Shown here: piece by piece, positions 1 through 7,357 of the stretch
Numbering within the stretch: position 1 is the first letter of the stretch
Layout: the number at the start of each line of letters is the position of its first letter
Assembly (NCBI GenBank): GCA_910587895.1
Contig: CAJUOE010000074.1
Location: forward strand, 1-14,219
Source of the DNA: an uncultured Lachnospiraceae bacterium
GTDB taxonomy: Bacteria; Bacillota; Clostridia; Lachnospirales; Lachnospiraceae
Reading direction: 5' to 3'
DNA length: 14,219 bases
Translations under genes and position numbers: made by a program
Notes under the pieces: generated by a model
The model's input: only the letters and a program-made list of their open reading frames with translations
Database searches by the model: none
Told to the model about the DNA's origin: nothing

Positions 1-120
1 AAGGGTATGATTATCCCTGTAGTTATTACTGTATATGAAGATCGTTCATTCGAATTCATTACTAAGACTCCACCAGCAGGTTCTTTTGGCTTACAGATTC
101 CTTCTACAAGTAAACCATAA
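1..120 (+). pseudogene. rplK: Ribosomal protein L11 fragment, 3' part degenerate
   Basis: Read in frame from base 1, the first 26 codons match the central part of ribosomal protein L11 very closely (GMIIPVVITVYEDRSF, then FITKTPPA). L11 binds 23S rRNA at the GTPase-associated centre. After TPPA, normal L11 goes on with AVLLKKA and a GSGKPN-type segment for about 65 more residues. Here the frame reads GSFGLQIPSTSKP and stops at 118-120. Traces of the lost sequence remain: VLL appears in the +1 frame right after TPPA, and IPSxSKP resembles the I-x-S-G-S-G-K-P segment in frame 0. This fits several small deletions rather than a clean fusion. L11 normally lies in the nusG-rplK-rplA operon, not beside murC. 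It may be a decayed second copy, a rearrangement scar or an assembly junction. The 5' end lies outside the window. Confidence 0.75.
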
Positions 121-143
121 TACTATAATACCATATTTTCAAT

Positions 144-172
144 TTGCAAAATACTCTACATTGGTATAGAAT
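144..172 (+). promoter_or_regulatory. Probable sigma-A promoter for murC
   Basis: A -35-like TTGCAA (144-149) is separated by exactly 17 bases from a -10-like TAGAAT (167-172), within an AT-rich stretch 30 bases before the murC start. Each element differs from consensus at only one or two positions and the spacing is ideal. It would start murC transcription at about 179. Prediction from sequence only. Confidence 0.5.
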
Positions 173-201
173 AATAAAAAACAATCAGGCAGGTATCATA
201 A

Positions 202-1581
202 ATGTATAAAATAAACTTTAGGAAACCAATCCATCTCCATTTTATAGGCATCGGCGGTATCAGCATGAGCGGTCTTGCCGAAATTCTGTTAAAAGAAAAC
301 TTCCATATCTCAGGCTCCGACTCCAAAGAATCAGAGCTTACAGACAAGCTGACGTCCCTTGGCGCAGAAATATTTTACGGGCAGCGCGCCTCCAATATCA
401 GGGAAGGCGTTGACGCTGTGGTCTACACGGCGGCGATTCATCCGGATAACCCTGAGTATCAGGCTGCGCTGGAAAAACAGATTCCCACCCTGACCCGGGC
501 GGAGCTGTTGGGACAGATCATGGCAAACTACACGCAGTCCATCGCCGTATCCGGCACGCACGGCAAGACAACCACAACTTCGATGATCACCAACATTCTT
601 CTCGAATCATGCTCCGACCCCACGGTATCTGTCGGCGGAATCTTAAAATCCATAGACGGAAATATTCGCGTCGGGAACTCAGACGTTTTCCTGACGGAGG
701 CGTGCGAATATACCAATAGCTTTCTAAATTTTTATCCAAAATATGCCCTGATACTTAATATAGAAGAAGACCATATGGATTTTTTCAAAGATTTAGATGA
801 TATTCGCAGTTCCTTCCACAGATTTGCAGGCAATGTCCCCGCACATGGCACGCTCATCATCAATGGGGAAATTGAAAATCACGAAAAGATAACCGAAGGC
901 CTGGACTGCAAAATTATTACCTATGGCCTGGACACCTCTGATTCATATTATGCGGATAATATCACTTTTAATACAAACGGCTGCGGAAACTTTACATTGA
1001 TGCACGAAGGTCATGAAATCGGTACGGTTTCCATGAATGTCCCCGGCAGACACAATGTCAGCAATGCCGTAGCAGCATGTGCGCTTGCTCTGGAGATGAA
1101 CCTTTCCTTTGCACATATCCAGTCTGCACTGGCGAAATTCGGCGGCACGGCACGGCGTTTTGAGTACAAAGGAACGCTTGGCGGCATCACGATTGTAGAC
1201 GATTACGCACACCATCCCACCGAGATAAGTGCCACCTTATCCTCTGCAAGGAACTGCGCACACAACCGTCTGATCTGTGTGTTCCAACCGCACACCTACA
1301 CGCGTACCAAAGCGTTTCTTACGGAATTTGCGCAGGCGCTTTCACTGGCAGACATCGTTGTACTGGCAGACATCTATGCCGCACGTGAACAGAATACCAT
1401 CGGTATCAGCTCGATGGATCTTCTGAAAGAGTTACAAAAACGGAACAAAGAATGTTACTATTTTCCCTCTTTTGACGAAATTGAAAATTTTCTTTTAAAA
1501 AACTGTATCAACGACGATTTGTTGATAACTATGGGGGCCGGAGACATTGTGCAGGTAGGAGAACATCTCCTGGGCAAATAG
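202..1581 (+). CDS. murC: UDP-N-acetylmuramate--L-alanine ligase MurC
   Basis: A cytoplasmic ATP-dependent ligase that adds L-alanine to UDP-MurNAc, the first amino acid of the peptidoglycan stem peptide. At 459 residues it has normal family length and all three Mur ligase domains. The N-terminal UDP-binding fold has GIGGISMSG (residues 16-24). The ATP P-loop is GTHGKTT (118-124). The central domain has EACEYTNSF (166-174), NIEEDHMD (186-193) and GRHNVSNA (282-289). The C-terminal domain has GGTARRF (314-320), DDYAHHP (333-339) and FQPHTYTRT (361-369). The ATG at 202 is preceded by a modest AGGCAGG ribosome-binding site 8 bases upstream, and the N-terminus aligns with other MurC proteins. It is preceded by a good promoter and followed by a hairpin with a short T-run, so it is probably transcribed mainly alone. 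The DHMD and AHHPTE motifs identify MurC rather than MurD, MurE or MurF. Confidence 0.97.
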   Translation: MYKINFRKPIHLHFIGIGGISMSGLAEILLKENFHISGSDSKESELTDKLTSLGAEIFYGQRASNIREGVDAVVYTAAIHPDNPEYQAALEKQIPTLTRAELLGQIMANYTQSIAVSGTHGKTTTTSMITNILLESCSDPTVSVGGILKSIDGNIRVGNSDVFLTEACEYTNSFLNFYPKYALILNIEEDHMDFFKDLDDIRSSFHRFAGNVPAHGTLIINGEIENHEKITEGLDCKIITYGLDTSDSYYADNITFNTNGCGNFTLMHEGHEIGTVSMNVPGRHNVSNAVAACALALEMNLSFAHIQSALAKFGGTARRFEYKGTLGGITIVDDYAHHPTEISATLSSARNCAHNRLICVFQPHTYTRTKAFLTEFAQALSLADIVVLADIYAAREQNTIGISSMDLLKELQKRNKECYYFPSFDEIENFLLKNCINDDLLITMGAGDIVQVGEHLLGK

Positions 1582-1599
1582 TTATCAACGTTATCCACA
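1582..1599 (+). promoter_or_regulatory. Two adjacent DnaA-box-like 9-mers
   Basis: Immediately after the murC stop codon lie TTATCAACG (1582-1590; two differences from consensus) and a perfect TTATCCACA (1591-1599), head to tail with no gap. TTATCCACA is the strong DnaA-binding 9-mer known from bacterial origins. The perfect box is also part of the 5' arm of the hairpin that follows. Confidence 0.55.
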
Positions 1600-1638
1600 T
1601 TCCAATCGGGAAAACTTTTCTTTTGGAATGTGGATTTT
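1593..1638 (+). terminator. Hairpin after murC, probable terminator
   Basis: ATCCACATTCCAA (1593-1605) is perfectly complementary to TTGGAATGTGGAT (1623-1635), a 13-bp stem with a 17-base loop. A short run of T follows (1635-1638). The stem is only moderately GC-rich and the T-run is short, so termination may be partial. The 5' arm overlaps the perfect DnaA box at 1591-1599 and the 3' arm contains a partial inverted box (TGTGGAT). Confidence 0.5.
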
Positions 1639-1736
1639 AATGTTTACATAATTTATTTTTCAACTACATGCCCTACATCTGATTTTCTCTGGTATCTTCC
1701 GCTTTTTCTGCTTTCACTACCTGCCACTGCCTCATT

Positions 1737-1763
1737 TTATCCACATTATCCACAATATCCACA
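1737..1763 (+). promoter_or_regulatory. Three tandem DnaA boxes
   Basis: TTATCCACA (1737-1745), TTATCCACA (1746-1754) and ATATCCACA (1755-1763) follow one another with no spacer, same orientation. Two are perfect and the third has one mismatch. They lie 112 bases upstream of the DnaD-like gene and about 75 bases upstream of its predicted -10. The whole interval 1582-1874 contains no credible gene: the only open frame in it has no ribosome-binding site and merely translates the boxes. Expected roles are DnaA-dependent control of the downstream primosome genes, or DnaA titration. Confidence 0.65.
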
Positions 1764-1829
1764 TTTGTGCAATGCCTTGATTTTACTGGAATTTCAGGAA
1801 AAATTTCACTTCTCATTTTGACTTTGATG

Positions 1830-1838
1830 TGCTATACT
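1830..1838 (+). promoter_or_regulatory. Extended -10 promoter for the DnaD-like gene
   Basis: TGC followed by TATACT (1833-1838) forms a TGn-extended -10 element 37 bases before the start codon. No good -35 is seen at 17 bases, which extended -10 promoters tolerate. The predicted start site near 1845 overlaps a weak DnaA-like 9-mer TATTCCACA (1840-1848; two mismatches). Confidence 0.4.
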
Positions 1839-1874
1839 GTATTCCACATAACACAAATATTCCCGGAGGTCATC

Positions 1875-2972
1875 ATGGAAGAAATTACTCTACATAAAGA
1901 ACACGGCTATTCCACAACTACAATTTCCAACCGGTTTATTGATGAATATATGACAAGCGCAAACGGCGAGTTTGTAAAAATTTATTTATATCTGCTGCGC
2001 TGTATGAATTCCCCGGACTGCAGCTTTTCTGTTTCCAAGGCTGCGGACAAGTTTAACCACACGGAGAATGATATTCAGCGCGCGCTGAAATACTGGGAAA
2101 AAATGAACCTGCTCCAGTTAGAGTACGCACCGGATCAATCCATCTCCGGCATTTGCTTTCTGGAGTCTGAGGCTTTGGCTGTGCCGGATGAGGATGATTC
2201 CGTCCCGCTCAAGAAAGCCCTGCCTTCCCGCCCTCTGGAGAAGGCTGAAAAAGCTACGCCCGCGATATCACGGAGGACGGCTTACACGGCACAGGAACTG
2301 CAGAAATTCCACGAAAAAGAAGATATCCGGGAGCTTATGTTCGTTGCGGAGACTTACCTCAAGAGGCCTCTGACCTCCACCGATATCCAGACGCTGCTCT
2401 TTTGGTATGATGGACTGGAACTTTCTGTTGACCTTATCGTCTATTTGCTGGAATACTGCATTGCCGGCGGACATTCCAGCCTGCATTATATGGACAAGGT
2501 TGCCACGAGCTGGAAGGATAAGAAGATTGAGACTGTCGAACAGGCAAAGCACAATACACAGTCCCACAGCCGCCTTCATTATGCGGTCATTAAGGCGCTG
2601 GGAATCCAGGGACGCAGCCTGATTCCAGCAGAAGCTTCCTATATAGAGAAGTGGAGCAAGGAATACGGTTTCGGGGAAGAGATGATTGCAGAGGCATGCA
2701 GCCGGACCATTCTTGCCATCCATCAGCCTAATTTTGAATATACTGACCGCATTCTTGCCAACTGGAAACGCCAGAATATTCAGAACACGGAAGAAATACA
2801 GCGCGCCGACGCAGCATTTCAGGCCGCGAAAATGGCCGGCCGCGCCCATACGGACGCCGCAGCCAAAAGCTGCGCAGCGAAACCGCCAGCCCCCAACCGG
2901 TTTAACAGTTTTCCCCAGCGCACCTATAACATGGATGAGCTGGAGACAGAACTGCTAAACGCGGTACGCTAA
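1875..2972 (+). CDS. DnaD/DnaB-like primosome (replication initiation) protein
   Basis: A 365-residue protein of the DnaD-domain superfamily, whose members (DnaD and DnaB in Bacillus) remodel origin or restart DNA and help load the replicative helicase. Residues 15-85 look like the N-terminal winged-helix oligomerisation domain. Residues 150-215 and 232-300 are two DnaD-type helical domains, each ending in the family Y-x3-I/V-x3-W signature (Y205..W213 and Y289..W297). Between them and the N-domain is a charged, proline-containing linker (105-135). The C-terminal tail NRFNSFPQRTYNMDELE is typical of clostridial members. The start chosen is ATG 1875, 5 bases after GGAGG (1865-1869); an upstream in-frame start at 1767 would translate DnaA boxes and promoter and has no ribosome-binding site. 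The helicase-loader gene follows after 10 bases, mirroring the dnaB-dnaI pair of Bacillus. Confidence 0.88.
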   Translation: MEEITLHKEHGYSTTTISNRFIDEYMTSANGEFVKIYLYLLRCMNSPDCSFSVSKAADKFNHTENDIQRALKYWEKMNLLQLEYAPDQSISGICFLESEALAVPDEDDSVPLKKALPSRPLEKAEKATPAISRRTAYTAQELQKFHEKEDIRELMFVAETYLKRPLTSTDIQTLLFWYDGLELSVDLIVYLLEYCIAGGHSSLHYMDKVATSWKDKKIETVEQAKHNTQSHSRLHYAVIKALGIQGRSLIPAEASYIEKWSKEYGFGEEMIAEACSRTILAIHQPNFEYTDRILANWKRQNIQNTEEIQRADAAFQAAKMAGRAHTDAAAKSCAAKPPAPNRFNSFPQRTYNMDELETELLNAVR

Positions 2973-2982
2973 GGAGGTTACT

Positions 2983-3984
2983 ATGGCTCTTTGCAATACT
3001 CAATACAACATCCTGATGCGGCGTTATGAGGCAAGACAATTGGAAAACCAGCACATAGTCATGGACCGGATACAGGAAGTCTACCGGGAAATCCCGCGCA
3101 TTCTCCAGATTGATGAGGAAATTTCCTCACTCAGCATCAAACAGGCGAAGAAACTGATTGACGGGGACGATACGGCGCTTACGCATCTGCACAACTGCCT
3201 GCAATCCCTTACCGAGGAGAAAAAGCAGCTGCTTGCAGACCATGGGTATGCGGACAATTATCTGGAGCCGCCCTATGCCTGCCCGGACTGTAAAGATACC
3301 GGCTATATCAATGGAAGAAAATGCCATTGTTTTGAGCAGGCCGCCATAGACCTGGTTTATACCCAGTCGAACATCCGCCGGATTCTGGATGTGGAGAATT
3401 TTAAAACACTGTCTTTGGACTATTATTCCGACGAGCAGATAAATCCCGCTACCGGGCAGTCGAGCCTTGCCACAGCCAGACAGGCTGTGCATACCTGCAA
3501 GGATTTTATTGCGTCGTTTGATACACAATTCCATAACCTGTTTTTCTACGGCGATACCGGAATCGGCAAGACATTTCTGTCTAACTGTATTGCAAAAGAA
3601 CTTTTGGACAGCGGCCATTCTGTGATTTATTTCACGGCGTCCTCATTGTTTCAGGTGTTCGAGAAAAACACCTTTGAGAAGACGGAGGGTCACCAGACAG
3701 ATTACCAGAGGATTTTTGCCTGTGATTTATTGATTATTGACGATTTGGGTACTGAATTTTCCAATACATTTACGGTTTCACAGCTTTTTCTCTGTCTGAA
3801 CGAGCGGATTTTACGGCAGAAATCCACGATTATTTCTACCAACCTTGGGCTTGGACAGTTGAAAGATTTGTACTCGGAACGTACTTTTTCCAGAATTTCC
3901 AGCAGCTACACGATGATAAAATTATTTGGAAATGATATCAGGATCCTGAAAAAACTGGAAGGACAATCTTGTCAAGACGCGTAA
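2983..3984 (+). CDS. DnaC/DnaI-type helicase loader, AAA+ ATPase
   Basis: A 333-residue AAA+ ATPase of the DnaC/DnaI/IstB group, expected to load the DnaB-type replicative helicase with the preceding DnaD-like protein. Residues 1-95 are a helical, partly coiled-coil N-terminus. A four-cysteine zinc-binding motif follows (C100, C103, C114, C116), typical of DnaI-like loaders that contact the helicase. The ATPase has Walker A GDTGIGKT (190-197), Walker B LLIIDD (249-254), sensor 1 STNLG (285-289) and arginine-finger region ERTFSRI (299-305). IstB transposition helpers share the fold but lack this long zinc-bearing N-terminus, and no transposase is nearby. AAGGAGG (2971-2977) overlaps the stop of the upstream gene and sits 5 bases from ATG 2983, so the two are cotranscribed and probably translationally coupled. 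Confidence 0.9.
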   Translation: MALCNTQYNILMRRYEARQLENQHIVMDRIQEVYREIPRILQIDEEISSLSIKQAKKLIDGDDTALTHLHNCLQSLTEEKKQLLADHGYADNYLEPPYACPDCKDTGYINGRKCHCFEQAAIDLVYTQSNIRRILDVENFKTLSLDYYSDEQINPATGQSSLATARQAVHTCKDFIASFDTQFHNLFFYGDTGIGKTFLSNCIAKELLDSGHSVIYFTASSLFQVFEKNTFEKTEGHQTDYQRIFACDLLIIDDLGTEFSNTFTVSQLFLCLNERILRQKSTIISTNLGLGQLKDLYSERTFSRISSSYTMIKLFGNDIRILKKLEGQSCQDA

Positions 3985-4010
3985 GGAATGTTATATTGAG
4001 CATAGACGGA

Positions 4011-4039
4011 TTGACAGATTTTCAAACTTATAATATTTT
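4011..4039 (+). promoter_or_regulatory. Probable promoter for prs
   Basis: A perfect -35 TTGACA (4011-4016) lies in the 76-base gap before prs. A perfect -10 hexamer TATAAT is present at 4029-4034, but only 12 bases from it. At the normal 17-base spacing the -10 would be TATTTT (4034-4039). One of these probably drives prs separately from the replication genes. Readthrough from upstream is also likely, as no terminator is seen after the loader gene. Confidence 0.4.
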
Positions 4040-4060
4040 ACGATACATGGAGGACAACGT

Positions 4061-5242
4061 ATGCAGCGTAATGAGCAAAATTATGAAACTATTCCTGCCG
4101 GCTCCCTCGGCGTCATCCCACTGGAAAGCTGCCGCAAGCTCGGAAAGAAAGTGGACAAGTATCTGGTTCGTTTCCGCCGCGAACGGGAACACGAACACCA
4201 GGACGACATTGCCTTCAAAGGATACTACAAAGATACCTATCTGGTAGACTATTCCACCCCGCGTTTTGGAACCGGAGAGGCAAAAGGAATTATCAAAGAA
4301 TCCGTGCGAGGTTTCGACCTGTATATCATGTTGGATGTTACCAATTACAGTTTAAGTTATACCGTCTGCGGCCATGAGAATCATATGTCCCCGGACGACC
4401 ACTATCAGGATTTGAAACGAATTATTGCTGCCGCAGGCGGAAAAGCAAGGCGCATCACCGTCATTATGCCTTTCCTCTATGAAGGACGCCAGCACAGGCG
4501 CGCTGCCAGAGAATCCTTGGACTGCGCCCTTGCCCTTCAGGAACTGACAAACATGGGTGTGGACAATATCATCACCTTTGACGCCCACGACCCACGCGTG
4601 CAGAACGCAATTCCCCTGCACGGTTTTGAGACCGTACAGCCGGCTTACCAGTTTATCAAGGCAATTTTACGTGAAGAAGACGACCTTCAGATTGACAGCG
4701 ACCACATGATGGTTATCAGTCCGGATGAAGGCGGCACCAACCGCGCCGTATACCTTGCCAATGTGCTCGGCCTGGATATGGGTATGTTCTACAAACGCCG
4801 TGACTACAGTAAAATCGTGGATGGACGCAACCCGATTGTCGCACACGAATTCCTTGGCTCCTCCGTGGAAGGCAAGGATATGCTGATTATTGACGATATG
4901 ATTTCCTCTGGCGACAGCATGATAGACGTCGCTACGGAATTAAAGAAACGCAAGGCGAACCGTATTTTTGTCATATCAACCTTCGGTTTGTTCACAAACG
5001 GTCTGGAGAAATTCGACCGTGCCGTTGAGGATGGCATCATTTACAAGGTAGTGACGACGAACCTCACCTACCAGACGCCGGAGCTCCTTGCAAAGCCCTA
5101 CTATATTAATTGTGATATGAGCAAGTACATTGCCTATATTATCGACACCTTAAACCATGATATTTCGATCGGAAGCCTTCTCGACCCCTATGAGAGAATC
5201 GAGTCCCTGGTCAAGAAATATAAGGCAAAGCATAAGAAATAA
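4061..5242 (+). CDS. prs: Ribose-phosphate pyrophosphokinase (PRPP synthetase), long divergent type
   Basis: Makes PRPP from ribose 5-phosphate and ATP, feeding purine, pyrimidine, NAD, histidine and tryptophan synthesis in the cytoplasm. Recognisable elements are the flexible catalytic region around EGRQHRRAARESL (141-153), the ribose-phosphate-side segment FDAHDP (173-178), SPDEGG (220-225) and the PRPP/ribose-phosphate loop IIDDMISSGDSM (276-287). At 393 residues it is about 75 longer than classical Prs (~315). The N-terminus is extended and several motifs deviate: FDAHDP replaces the classical DLHA-type segment and SSGDSM replaces DTAGT. This matches the divergent Prs common in clostridia. 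ATG 4061 has GGAGG (4049-4053) 7 bases upstream. A strong terminator follows directly. Regulatory features (phosphate or ADP control) cannot be judged from this sequence. Confidence 0.9.
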   Translation: MQRNEQNYETIPAGSLGVIPLESCRKLGKKVDKYLVRFRREREHEHQDDIAFKGYYKDTYLVDYSTPRFGTGEAKGIIKESVRGFDLYIMLDVTNYSLSYTVCGHENHMSPDDHYQDLKRIIAAAGGKARRITVIMPFLYEGRQHRRAARESLDCALALQELTNMGVDNIITFDAHDPRVQNAIPLHGFETVQPAYQFIKAILREEDDLQIDSDHMMVISPDEGGTNRAVYLANVLGLDMGMFYKRRDYSKIVDGRNPIVAHEFLGSSVEGKDMLIIDDMISSGDSMIDVATELKKRKANRIFVISTFGLFTNGLEKFDRAVEDGIIYKVVTTNLTYQTPELLAKPYYINCDMSKYIAYIIDTLNHDISIGSLLDPYERIESLVKKYKAKHKK

Positions 5243-5264
5243 GACGCATCTTCGCATAAATATT

Positions 5265-5298
5265 CCCGGGCATACAAGCGTGCCCGGGTTATATTTTT
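5265..5298 (+). terminator. Rho-independent terminator after prs
   Basis: CCCGGGCA (5265-5272) pairs perfectly with TGCCCGGG (5281-5288) around an 8-base loop, followed by TTATATTTTT (5289-5298). It lies 22 bases after the prs stop. Read on the other strand, the same GC hairpin is followed by an A/T-rich run (AATATTTATG) and could also serve the convergent ABC permease gene. Confidence 0.85.
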
Positions 5299-5306
5299 CC
5301 CCTGAT

Positions 5307-5337
5307 GCCGCCTCTGGCTCTACGAGCTTAAGGCGGC
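5307..5337 (-). terminator. Two-tier hairpin downstream of the ABC permease gene
   Basis: GCCGCCT (5307-5313) pairs with AGGCGGC (5331-5337). Inside it, GCTC pairs with GAGC around a three-base loop, separated from the outer stem by a 3x3 internal loop. On the minus strand it comes 10 bases after the permease stop and is followed by a run of A. It therefore lacks a T-tract and may protect the mRNA 3' end or act together with the hairpin at 5265-5288. Confidence 0.45.
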
Positions 5338-5347
5338 CTTCCTCAGG

Positions 5348-7357
5348 TCATTTATTCACAATTTTATAATATGTTTTGGCTGTGATGGTGTATACAATCA
5401 CATAAATCACTGCGAAAATTCCTACCGTTACCGCGCTGCATACGCCGACCAGTTTTACATTTACCATGCCAAATAACATCAGCAGGCGGTTCATCATTGG
5501 AAATGCCGCCAGAAGATGGATGCATGCCATGATAAGCGGAAGGAAAAAGACCTTGATAATCTGGCTGCGGATGGATGCGCGCACCTCTCTTTTGCTCATC
5601 CCTACCTTCCGCATAATTGCGAACCGCTCCTTATCCTCATATCCTTCGGATACCTGTTTGTAATAGATAATCATCGTTGTCGCCATCAGGAATACGAATC
5701 CCAGAAAGATTCCCAGAAACAGAAATCCACCAAAAATCACCATATCCCCATTCCTTCTCTGGCTTCTGCTCTCTACCCGGACGCCCTCTTGCTGCAAATC
5801 AGGATCCTTCTCCCCTAACAGCTGTTCCGTCCTATTCTTGCAGGCAATTTCCTCTTCTTCCCCGCCGGAAACATCCAGGGCGACCAGCGTCTCGATATTG
5901 CTTGCACGCTCCCCATAGACAGTTTTCTGGAATTCATGGATTTTCTGCAGGATGGTTTCATCTCTGACAATAATAAAATACACGTCATACGCTATTTCAA
6001 TCTGCATGTCATCCAGGTTCAATTCTGACAGATACTCCTTAATTCGGAATGTATGCTCCCCAATCCGATACTGGCTGTCACCATGCTCCCCATGCGCCGT
6101 ATAGACAAGCACCTCATCCTCTGCAAGCTCCGGCACATGATCTGCAAACTGCCGGTACTCCTCCAGGGTCAGCCACTCCATCATGATAATTTCTCCTTCC
6201 GGAGCTATGGCGTTGCCCTCCTGCCAGGCCTTAACATGAAATTCCTCCCCATCCTTATATCCTGCAAAAGACAGGCTGGTACAGGAAGACAGGTTCTCAA
6301 TGGAGATTCCGGTATCGGCAGCACCCTGCACGGCACATTCCTTCATCAGCGATTTGCCGGAATCTGTCATTCCATATCCATATATCATGATTTCCCTGGG
6401 ATAACGATTGCGCAAGGACACATCCTTTCCCATATAAAGGGAAAGCGTTCCGGCAAGCATCACCAGCACCATCGTGCTTAAAATGCAGATGTTGCTCAGT
6501 CCTGCCGCGTTCTGTTTCATACGGTAAATCATCCCGGAAACAGAGGTAAAATGACTGGTTTTATAATAATAATTCTTATTCCGCCTCAGAAATTTCAAAA
6601 CGGCAATGCTGCCCGCCGTAAAGAGGCAGTAAGTACCCAATATTACCAGGAGCACCGCCAGAAAAAACGCTCCCAGCGCGTCTATCGGGCTCTCCACAAC
6701 AATGGCAATTCCATAGCCGCCGCCTAAAGCCAAGAGACCGATAAGTGTCAGAATCCAGCGCGTCTTAGGCTCTCGTTCCCCCTGGTTTGCGCTCCTCAAA
6801 AGCTCTATCGGGCTTGCTTTCTGCACCTGGAATAAATTATATACCAGCGTTGCTGCAAAAATGCAGGCAAAAAGGATAACCACGCTGGTAAGCGCCCCTT
6901 TTGATATATGGAATCCAAAAGGCACGTCAAATTCCAGCAAACGTATCAACGCAAGAACCACCAGCTTATTTAAGACAATTCCCACAACAAGCCCGCCAGC
7001 AATGCTGATAAACGCCACAATCACGGTTTCCCAGAACATCATTTTACCGATGTGGCGCTTTTCCATGCCAAGGATATTAAACAGTCCAAACTCTTTCTTC
7101 CGCCGTTTCATGAGAAAACTGTTTGTATAAAACAGAAATATTACCGTAAAAATGGCTATCACGCCACATCCCAGAGCCAAAATCATGGACAGCTCATTGG
7201 CTCCGCGCATTTCCATAATTCCTTCGTCCCTGGCAATCGCGCCCATAATATAGTACATGGCGCTGATTCCAATTGCCGTCAGGACATAGGGCAGGTACAA
7301 TCCAATATTTTTCCTTAAATTTCCTACCGCAAGCCTTCCATAAAAAAATCTATTCAT
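5348..7357 (-). CDS. BceB-type ABC transporter permease (antimicrobial-peptide detoxification)
   Basis: Membrane partner of the adjacent ABC ATPase. The BceB/VraG family removes or shields antimicrobial peptides (bacitracin, lantibiotics and similar) from their cell-wall targets and passes flux information to the histidine kinase. The 669-residue protein has the family layout: MNRFFYGRLAVGNLRKN start, a first group of membrane helices with an FtsX-like domain (to about residue 180), further helix pairs to about residue 310, a large hydrophilic extracellular domain (about 320-520), and three C-terminal helices with a second FtsX-like part. The ATG at 7357 is preferred because the family begins with a short basic MN/MK-x-FF segment. 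It overlaps the ATPase stop by 8 bases, with a GGTGG ribosome-binding site just upstream. GTG at 7369 or 7366 would add three or four residues. The peptide specificity cannot be read from the sequence. Confidence 0.9.
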   Translation of the reverse strand: MNRFFYGRLAVGNLRKNIGLYLPYVLTAIGISAMYYIMGAIARDEGIMEMRGANELSMILALGCGVIAIFTVIFLFYTNSFLMKRRKKEFGLFNILGMEKRHIGKMMFWETVIVAFISIAGGLVVGIVLNKLVVLALIRLLEFDVPFGFHISKGALTSVVILFACIFAATLVYNLFQVQKASPIELLRSANQGEREPKTRWILTLIGLLALGGGYGIAIVVESPIDALGAFFLAVLLVILGTYCLFTAGSIAVLKFLRRNKNYYYKTSHFTSVSGMIYRMKQNAAGLSNICILSTMVLVMLAGTLSLYMGKDVSLRNRYPREIMIYGYGMTDSGKSLMKECAVQGAADTGISIENLSSCTSLSFAGYKDGEEFHVKAWQEGNAIAPEGEIIMMEWLTLEEYRQFADHVPELAEDEVLVYTAHGEHGDSQYRIGEHTFRIKEYLSELNLDDMQIEIAYDVYFIIVRDETILQKIHEFQKTVYGERASNIETLVALDVSGGEEEEIACKNRTEQLLGEKDPDLQQEGVRVESRSQRRNGDMVIFGGFLFLGIFLGFVFLMATTMIIYYKQVSEGYEDKERFAIMRKVGMSKREVRASIRSQIIKVFFLPLIMACIHLLAAFPMMNRLLMLFGMVNVKLVGVCSAVTVGIFAVIYVIVYTITAKTYYKIVNK

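Noticed and set aside
1630..1821. 63-codon frame between murC and the DnaD-like gene
   Set aside because: No ribosome-binding site; it simply translates the tandem DnaA boxes into repeated YPH-type triplets.
1767..1874. N-terminal extension of the DnaD-like gene
   Set aside because: The extension covers the predicted promoter and leader, has no ribosome-binding site, and the ATG at 1875 has a good GGAGG and fits the family N-terminus.
1582..1874. A full chromosomal origin (oriC)
   Set aside because: dnaA, dnaN and the other usual origin neighbours are absent and the box number is small; the array is reported as DnaA-related only.
2268..2849. 193-codon minus-strand frame inside the DnaD-like gene
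   Set aside because: A shadow of the real gene with no ribosome-binding site and no recognisable domain.
3970..4016. Inverted pair TGTCAA / TTGACA around the prs -35
   Set aside because: Only 6 bp arms with a 35-base loop; the right arm is explained by the -35 element.
3969..4247. 92-codon frame overlapping the end of the helicase loader and the start of prs
   Set aside because: It crosses the prs promoter and ribosome-binding site in another frame and resembles no protein.
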